A stretch of DNA of 11,116 nt from Coraliomargarita sp. CAG:312. GTDB lineage: Bacteria > Verrucomicrobiota > Verrucomicrobiia > Opitutales > Intestinicryptomonadaceae. The notes under the pieces were generated by a model. That model was not told where the DNA came from and did no database searches. It saw only the letters and a list, made by a program, of their open reading frames with translations. A program made the position numbers and the translations under genes. The stretch spans positions 1-11,116 of the forward strand of contig FR901571.1 in the NCBI GenBank assembly GCA_000438015.1, read 5' to 3'. Of the stretch, positions 7,507 through 11,116 are shown in pieces (the first letter of the stretch is position 1; each line of letters begins with the position of its first letter).

Positions 7507-8292
7507 ATGGCTGCTAAAGAAAAGTCCGGAAATTCAAGTCTTGGGCATAGGAAAAGACTTAGAGACCGCTATGCCCGCGGCGGCCTATCCGCGCTTTCCG
7601 ACTATGAGGTTGTAGAACTTATGCTTACATTTTTTATTCCGCGAATAGACGTAAAACCTATAGCAAAAGATTTGATAAAAAAGTACAAGAACTTGCGGGG
7701 AATAATAGAAACCCCTCCCGAAGAACTTATAAAGACAAACGGCATTGGAGAATCTGCAGCAATATCTATCAAATTCTTTAAGGATTGCATTACCCTGGCG
7801 GCCCTTAACGATTTGGAAGTCTCTGAAGGAATACTTCCGACAATCAGCAAACTCATTAAATTCTTTCGCTCAAAAATAGCCTCGGAAAAACATGAAGTTC
7901 TTGAAATGGTGTGCCTCGACGCAAAATTGAGAATTATCCCAGACGGCTCGGTAAGGCTTTTTGAAGGAAGCGTGACCTCCGCGAATGTCGATATCAGAAA
8001 AATCATTGAAATAGCCATAAAAAAAGGGGCTTCGAGCATCGCAATCGCCCACAACCATCCAAGCGGAGATCCTTCGCCCTCGTTTGAAGACGTGCGTTTT
8101 ACGCGCAAACTTTCCGAAGCCTGCAAACCCATAAACTTGAATTTCATAGAACATATAATAGTTGGAAGAAACGTCTGTTTTTCATTTAGGCGCGATGGAA
8201 GATTCGACGACCTCTACGACGATTCGCTTGAAGAATCGCGGCTGCGCGGCAGAATGAATGTCGCCGAACAAAAGGAGAGCGTTGCGGAATGA
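7507..8292 (+). CDS. radC: RadC family protein (JAMM/MPN+ domain, UPF0758)
   Basis: The 261-residue protein has the two-part RadC layout. The N-terminal half is helical, with the LSDYEVVELML region and a helix-hairpin-helix-like KTNGIGESAA segment near residues 76-85. The C-terminal half is a JAMM metalloprotease-like domain with H182-N-H184 and D195 (HxHx10D, in the AHNHPSGDPSPSFEDV stretch), which would bind zinc. The original link to DNA repair in E. coli was later doubted, so the function of the family is unsettled; some RadC proteins are tied to competence or recombination. The final 30 residues after the EHIIVG motif form a charged tail (RFDDLYDDSLEESRLRGR) longer than in many RadC proteins. 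The gene starts 9 nt after thiD and its TGA overlaps the ATG of tsaD (ATGA), so the three are likely co-transcribed. Confidence 0.93.
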   Translation: MAAKEKSGNSSLGHRKRLRDRYARGGLSALSDYEVVELMLTFFIPRIDVKPIAKDLIKKYKNLRGIIETPPEELIKTNGIGESAAISIKFFKDCITLAALNDLEVSEGILPTISKLIKFFRSKIASEKHEVLEMVCLDAKLRIIPDGSVRLFEGSVTSANVDIRKIIEIAIKKGASSIAIAHNHPSGDPSPSFEDVRFTRKLSEACKPINLNFIEHIIVGRNVCFSFRRDGRFDDLYDDSLEESRLRGRMNVAEQKESVAE

Positions 8293-9326
8293 AGATACTG
8301 TCAATTGAAAGCTCTTGCGACGAATCCGCTGTTGCAATTTTCGATTCGGAAATAGGAATTTTGGAAAATTTAATACATTCCCAAATAGACCTGCACGCAC
8401 TATACGGAGGAGTAGTTCCAGATTTGGCAAGCTCGGAGCATTTAAAAAAGCTCCCCTATCTAATAGAAAGAGTATCTAATTCCGGACACTTTGAAGGGAT
8501 CGATAAAATCTGCTCAACATGCGGGCCTGGACTGCCCAACTGTTTGGCGGTAGGCGTATCCTGCGCGTCCGCCGTGTCGCTTGCGTTGAAAAAGCCGCTT
8601 TGGGGCGTAAACCACCTGCGCGGACACGCTTATTCACCATTTATTTCGGTGCACGCAAAATCCCCAAAGGAATTCGTGAAGAATCTCGACGCCCTTCTTC
8701 CGCATCTTGGACTAACCGTATCGGGGGGCAATACGGTGCTTTTTGAAATCGATAAAGACAGAGAATTGCGGACATTAGCCGAAACCGTAGACGACGCCGC
8801 CGGAGAAGCACTGGACAAGGGAGCCAAACTGCTTGGAATGCCCTATCCCGGCGCTCCGCTTCTTGAAAAAATCGCAAGAAATGGCAAGGTCGACAAGTCG
8901 CTTTTCCCTTACGGGCAAAACAGAAAGATAGAAGAAGACCCGAATTTCAGCTTTTCCGGATTAAAAACCAGCCTGCGATACTATTTGCAAAAAATGTCTC
9001 AATCAGAAATCCAGCAAGCAATGCCCGATATCTGCGCCAGCTACCAATTTGCGGTGATAGAGCAACTCCGAAGGAGAACAGAATTTTTTGCCAGGCAAAA
9101 ATCCTACGCAAGCATTGGAATTTCCGGAGGAGTTTCAAACAACTCAAATTTCGCAGACACTTTTGAAAAGCTTGCGAAACGAAATCGCGCAAAGTTTCTG
9201 GTTGCAGACAAGGAACACCGCGGCGACAACGCCGCTATGATTGCATTTGCCGCATTTTTCTCTCCTAACAACTGCATTCCAAGCGAAAAAAACACATTAA
9301 AGATAAATCCGTCCTGGCAGATTTAG
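8289..9326 (+). CDS. tsaD: tRNA N6-adenosine threonylcarbamoyltransferase (TsaD/YgjD/Kae1)
   Basis: TsaD transfers threonylcarbamoyl from TC-AMP to A37 of ANN-decoding tRNAs (t6A), working with TsaB and TsaE in bacteria. The 345-residue protein is of normal length. Visible motifs: N-terminal IESSCDESAVA at 6-16, GGVVPDLASSEH at 40-51, the metal-binding NHLRGH with H109 and H113, TVSGGNT near 140, DDAAGEALDKGAKLLG, FSFSGLKT, SYQFAV, GISGGVSNN, and the C-terminal metal ligand D313 in HRGDNAAM. SGGN replaces the usual bacterial SGGH, as in archaeal Kae1. The GPGL region is unusually rich in cysteine (C75, C78, C85, C92). AAGGAG at 8272-8277 is a ribosome-binding site about 11 nt before the ATG, which overlaps the radC stop by 4 nt. 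Confidence 0.96.
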   Translation: MKILSIESSCDESAVAIFDSEIGILENLIHSQIDLHALYGGVVPDLASSEHLKKLPYLIERVSNSGHFEGIDKICSTCGPGLPNCLAVGVSCASAVSLALKKPLWGVNHLRGHAYSPFISVHAKSPKEFVKNLDALLPHLGLTVSGGNTVLFEIDKDRELRTLAETVDDAAGEALDKGAKLLGMPYPGAPLLEKIARNGKVDKSLFPYGQNRKIEEDPNFSFSGLKTSLRYYLQKMSQSEIQQAMPDICASYQFAVIEQLRRRTEFFARQKSYASIGISGGVSNNSNFADTFEKLAKRNRAKFLVADKEHRGDNAAMIAFAAFFSPNNCIPSEKNTLKINPSWQI

Positions 9327-9348
9327 CGCCTTAACAGCCAAAATATAT

Positions 9349-9367
9349 ATTTTGCGCATTGCAAAAT
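9349..9367 (+). terminator. Possible weak terminator after tsaD
   Basis: A 7-bp stem, ATTTTGC with GCAAAAT, encloses a 5-nt loop and is followed by CTTTT. It sits 23 nt after the tsaD stop. The stem is AT-rich and the T run is short, so efficiency is doubtful. Confidence 0.3.
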
Positions 9368-9394
9368 CTTTTCCCCGAACTTCCGGCGAAAAAG

Positions 9395-9415
9395 AAAAAA
9401 AATCCGCAAACTGCG
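9395..9415 (-). terminator. Possible weak terminator after purT
   Basis: On the minus strand a 4-bp stem CGCA/TGCG with a 3-nt loop is followed by GA and eight Ts (9402-9395). The T run is good but the stem is short, and it lies about 235 nt after the purT stop. Confidence 0.25.
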
Positions 9416-9650
9416 CAAGCCTTAGCCGAATACCGCCATCCGAACTCCGCGCAAAATACAAACAAGGCGGCGACAACATTTAAATTCTGGGCGTTTTTTG
9501 ATTTTGTAAGAAAACTGCCCGCGCAAAGCGCGCTTGCGCAGGGAAAAGCGAGCGCAAACAAACGGAGGCTGCTCCAATTCCCACTGCAGACACAAAGGCA
9601 GCTGTTCTTTAGGGCGCGCGAAGACCGGCAGAAAGAAAGTGCGCCTTTAT

Positions 9651-10838
9651 TTAAAAAGCCTTTATTTTTAAGTCGGCAAGCATTTCCGCTGTTATTTTAT
9701 CCGCCTGTTCAATACTGTCTGCGCGAGCCAGTAGAACTGCCATTCTCCTATGGCCTCCAGCAACGCACGGCTTTGAGAATATTCGCATATCTGTATCTGG
9801 GCGGGCTAGAACCTTGTCTATGTTTCCGTATTCCAGCATTTGAGTGTCGCCTTCTACAACTACCGCGCGGCTTGCCGCGGGCGAAAGCAGCCTGATATTT
9901 GCAATCGGAATTCCCAATATGGCGCGCGCATGGAGAGCAAACTCCGAGAGATTTTGCGATATCATCGTTACCATGCCGGTATCGTGGGGCCTTGGAGAAA
10001 CTTCGCTAAACAAGACATCGTCTCCTTTTACAAACATCTCTACCCCGAAAATCCCGTATCCGCCCAAAGCGTCTGTCATTAATTTTGCATATTCCTTCGC
10101 CTTTTCAAACGCCGCCGAAGACATAGGCTGCGGCTGCCAGCTGCGGCGGTAGTCCCCGTCTATTTGCTCGTGCCCTATAGGTTCGCAAAAAGAAGTTCCT
10201 CCGCTGTGCCTAACTGTCAAGAGCGTTATTTCGTAATCGAAATCGATAAATCCCTCCACTATCACCCGGCCGCTTCCGGCCCTGCCTCCGGACTGCGAAA
10301 TTCTCCAGGCTCTGTCAATGTCGCCAACCGAGCGGACAACGCTCTGTCCGTGTCCTGAGGAGCTCATTACCGGCTTTACAACACAGGGAATTCCTATTTT
10401 CCCGACCGCCGCTTTAAACTCGTCTTCTGTGTCGGCGAACGCATAGGGCGAAGTTTTCATGCCAAGTTTTTCGGCAGCAAGAGTTCTTATCCCTTCGCGG
10501 TTCATCGTGAAATTTACTGCTTTTGCGGTAGGAACAACCTTGAAACCTTCCGCCTCAAGCTCAACGAGTTTCTGTGTCGCAATAGCTTCAACCTCGGGAA
10601 CAATATAATCGGGGTTTTCTTTGCGGATTATTTCCTCAAGTTTCCGCGGATCAAGCATCGATATCACATAGCTTCTATCGGCGACTTGCATAGCCGGGGC
10701 GTCTGCATAGCGGTCCACCGCTACAACTTCCACTCCCAAACGCTTTAATTCTATGACGACTTCCCTGCCAAGTTCGCCGCTGCCCAAAAGCATCGCCTTT
10801 GTGGTATTGTCTTTAAAAACCGTGCCTATTTTTGTCAT
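9651..10838 (-). CDS. purT: Formate-dependent phosphoribosylglycinamide formyltransferase 2 (PurT)
   Basis: PurT is an ATP-grasp enzyme that makes formyl-GAR from GAR, formate and ATP in purine synthesis, without the folate cofactor used by PurN. The 395-residue protein aligns along its whole length with the family: MLLGSGELGREV at 16-27, VDRYADAPAMQVADRS at 41-56, PEVEAIAT at 81-88, NREGIR at 113-118, KPVMSSSGHGQ at 155-165, EITLLTVR, GYGIFGVEMFV with E267 and SEVSPRPHDTG with E279. The two glutamates match the Mg2+-binding residues of the enterobacterial enzyme. Residue 163 is His where the well-known enzyme has Lys (SSSGKGQ). A clear Shine-Dalgarno sequence precedes the ATG, and the gene follows the glycosyltransferase by 12 nt, so it is probably read from that unit. 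Confidence 0.96.
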   Translation of the reverse strand: MTKIGTVFKDNTTKAMLLGSGELGREVVIELKRLGVEVVAVDRYADAPAMQVADRSYVISMLDPRKLEEIIRKENPDYIVPEVEAIATQKLVELEAEGFKVVPTAKAVNFTMNREGIRTLAAEKLGMKTSPYAFADTEDEFKAAVGKIGIPCVVKPVMSSSGHGQSVVRSVGDIDRAWRISQSGGRAGSGRVIVEGFIDFDYEITLLTVRHSGGTSFCEPIGHEQIDGDYRRSWQPQPMSSAAFEKAKEYAKLMTDALGGYGIFGVEMFVKGDDVLFSEVSPRPHDTGMVTMISQNLSEFALHARAILGIPIANIRLLSPAASRAVVVEGDTQMLEYGNIDKVLARPDTDMRIFSKPCVAGGHRRMAVLLARADSIEQADKITAEMLADLKIKAF

Positions 10839-10843
10839 GAGAA

Positions 10844-10850
10844 TCCTTCT
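10844..10850 (-). promoter_or_regulatory. Ribosome-binding site of purT
   Basis: AGAAGGA on the minus strand ends 5 nt before the purT ATG (10838). It is one of the few strong Shine-Dalgarno sequences in this window and fixes the purT start. Confidence 0.75.
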
Positions 10851-11116
10851 TTATAATTTTAGCAAAAGTTTTAGTATGTCGCGCGCGGCGTCTTCGGGAT
10901 GTATTTTATTAACGTCCGCGCCTCCCTGTGGAGGGCAGTCTTTTGGCTGAATTTCGATTTTTTCGGAATCAAACGGCATACCTCTGCGTATGGGATTTGC
11001 ATTCCCGTACAAAGCCGCTGTTTTAACGCCCAGAGCGTTGGCGACATGCAACAGATAGGAATCCGCTCCGACAAGAATATCGCAGGCGCAAATTCCGCGA
11101 ACCATATCGGCTCCCC
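10851..11116 (-). CDS. Glycosyltransferase family 9 (LPS heptosyltransferase-type) protein, C-terminal fragment
   Basis: Only the last 87 codons are in the window; the reading frame continues past the right edge, so the ATG at 11105 is internal. The segment CDILVGADSYLLHVANALGVKTAALYG matches the conserved GT9 nucleotide-sugar-binding region, whose usual form is ADLVVGNDSGPMHLAAALG followed by V-x-LFG. The final DVNKIHPEDAARDILKLL segment fits the short helical C-terminus of the family. GT9 enzymes add heptose or related sugars to the LPS core at the cytoplasmic face, or act on other surface glycans. Here the usual D-S-G-P is D-S-Y-L, so substrate assignment is not safe. It lies 12 nt upstream of purT, which is an odd partner functionally. 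Confidence 0.75.
   Translation of the reverse strand, partial: GADMVRGICACDILVGADSYLLHVANALGVKTAALYGNANPIRRGMPFDSEKIEIQPKDCPPQGGADVNKIHPEDAARDILKLLLKL

Larger units (their letters stand above)
9327..9650. other. Convergent intergenic gap with no supported gene
   Basis: This is the only stretch over 300 bases without a gene, lying between the converging tsaD and purT ends. It contains a 16-bp AT palindrome (9339-9354) and two weak terminator-like hairpins listed separately. It also has a 10-bp inverted repeat, CTGCGCAAGC (9411-9420) with GCTTGCGCAG (9532-9541), and a local GCGCAA/TTGCGC hairpin at 9521-9539. Open frames through it are low-complexity and resemble nothing I know. No tRNA, SRP, tmRNA or RNase P signature is seen. 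Confidence 0.6.

Noticed and set aside
7602..8147. 181-codon minus-strand frame
   Set aside because: It is the antisense shadow of radC, which carries clear JAMM residues in the plus frame.
9339..9354. 16-bp AT palindrome as a regulator site
   Set aside because: It lies downstream of tsaD, not at a promoter, and such AT palindromes arise easily by chance.
9331..9561. Minus-strand frame with a signal-peptide-like start in the convergent gap
   Set aside because: The hydrophobic start is produced by GCGC-rich and T-rich DNA; the remainder is low-complexity (a run of Phe) and there is no ribosome-binding site.
9359..9895. 178-codon plus-strand open frame after tsaD
   Set aside because: It starts at TTG, is rich in Lys, Ala and Gln with no recognisable domain, and its second half is antisense to purT.

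Overview
The window is ordinary bacterial chromosome, densely packed with housekeeping genes. It has no phage, transposon, CRISPR array or RNA gene that I can see. Proteins with a clear Gram-negative flavour (a glycosyltransferase family 9 fragment of the LPS heptosyltransferase type, and a secreted protein with a signal peptide), the many GCGC-rich words, and the style of the TsaD and RarA sequences are compatible with a member of the PVC group such as Verrucomicrobiota. That placement is a weak inference from the proteins alone.

Left block (1-6620, minus strand). Read in the direction of transcription the order is rarA (AAA+ ATPase acting at stalled replication forks), a YvlD/phage-holin-4 type membrane protein, an unrecognised 216-residue secreted protein, a two-domain M16 (pitrilysin/insulinase) zinc peptidase, and an HrpB-type DEAH helicase that runs off the left edge. 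Gaps are -20, 7, 0 and 1 nt, so this looks like one operon. The peptidase gene is broken: an exact 23-bp tandem duplication around 3227-3274 shifts the frame and creates a TAG. Removing one copy restores a single 836-codon reading frame. This is the most notable thing in the window.

Middle block (6621-9326, plus strand). A short divergent promoter region separates rarA from thiD (HMP/HMP-P kinase, thiamin synthesis), radC (JAMM-domain protein) and tsaD (tRNA t6A37 threonylcarbamoyltransferase). These are tightly packed (9-nt gap, then a 4-nt ATGA overlap) and probably co-transcribed. The divergent region carries a 7-bp inverted repeat whose right arm overlaps the putative thiD -35 box.

Right block (9327-11116). 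A 324-bp convergent gap holds only weak hairpins. Beyond it lie purT (formate-dependent GAR transformylase) and, upstream of purT with a 12-nt gap, the C-terminal end of a GT9-family glycosyltransferase cut by the right edge of the window.

I found no convincing undescribed system. The candidates for a second look are the duplication-split peptidase, the unknown secreted protein beside it, and several unusual residues in otherwise conserved enzymes.
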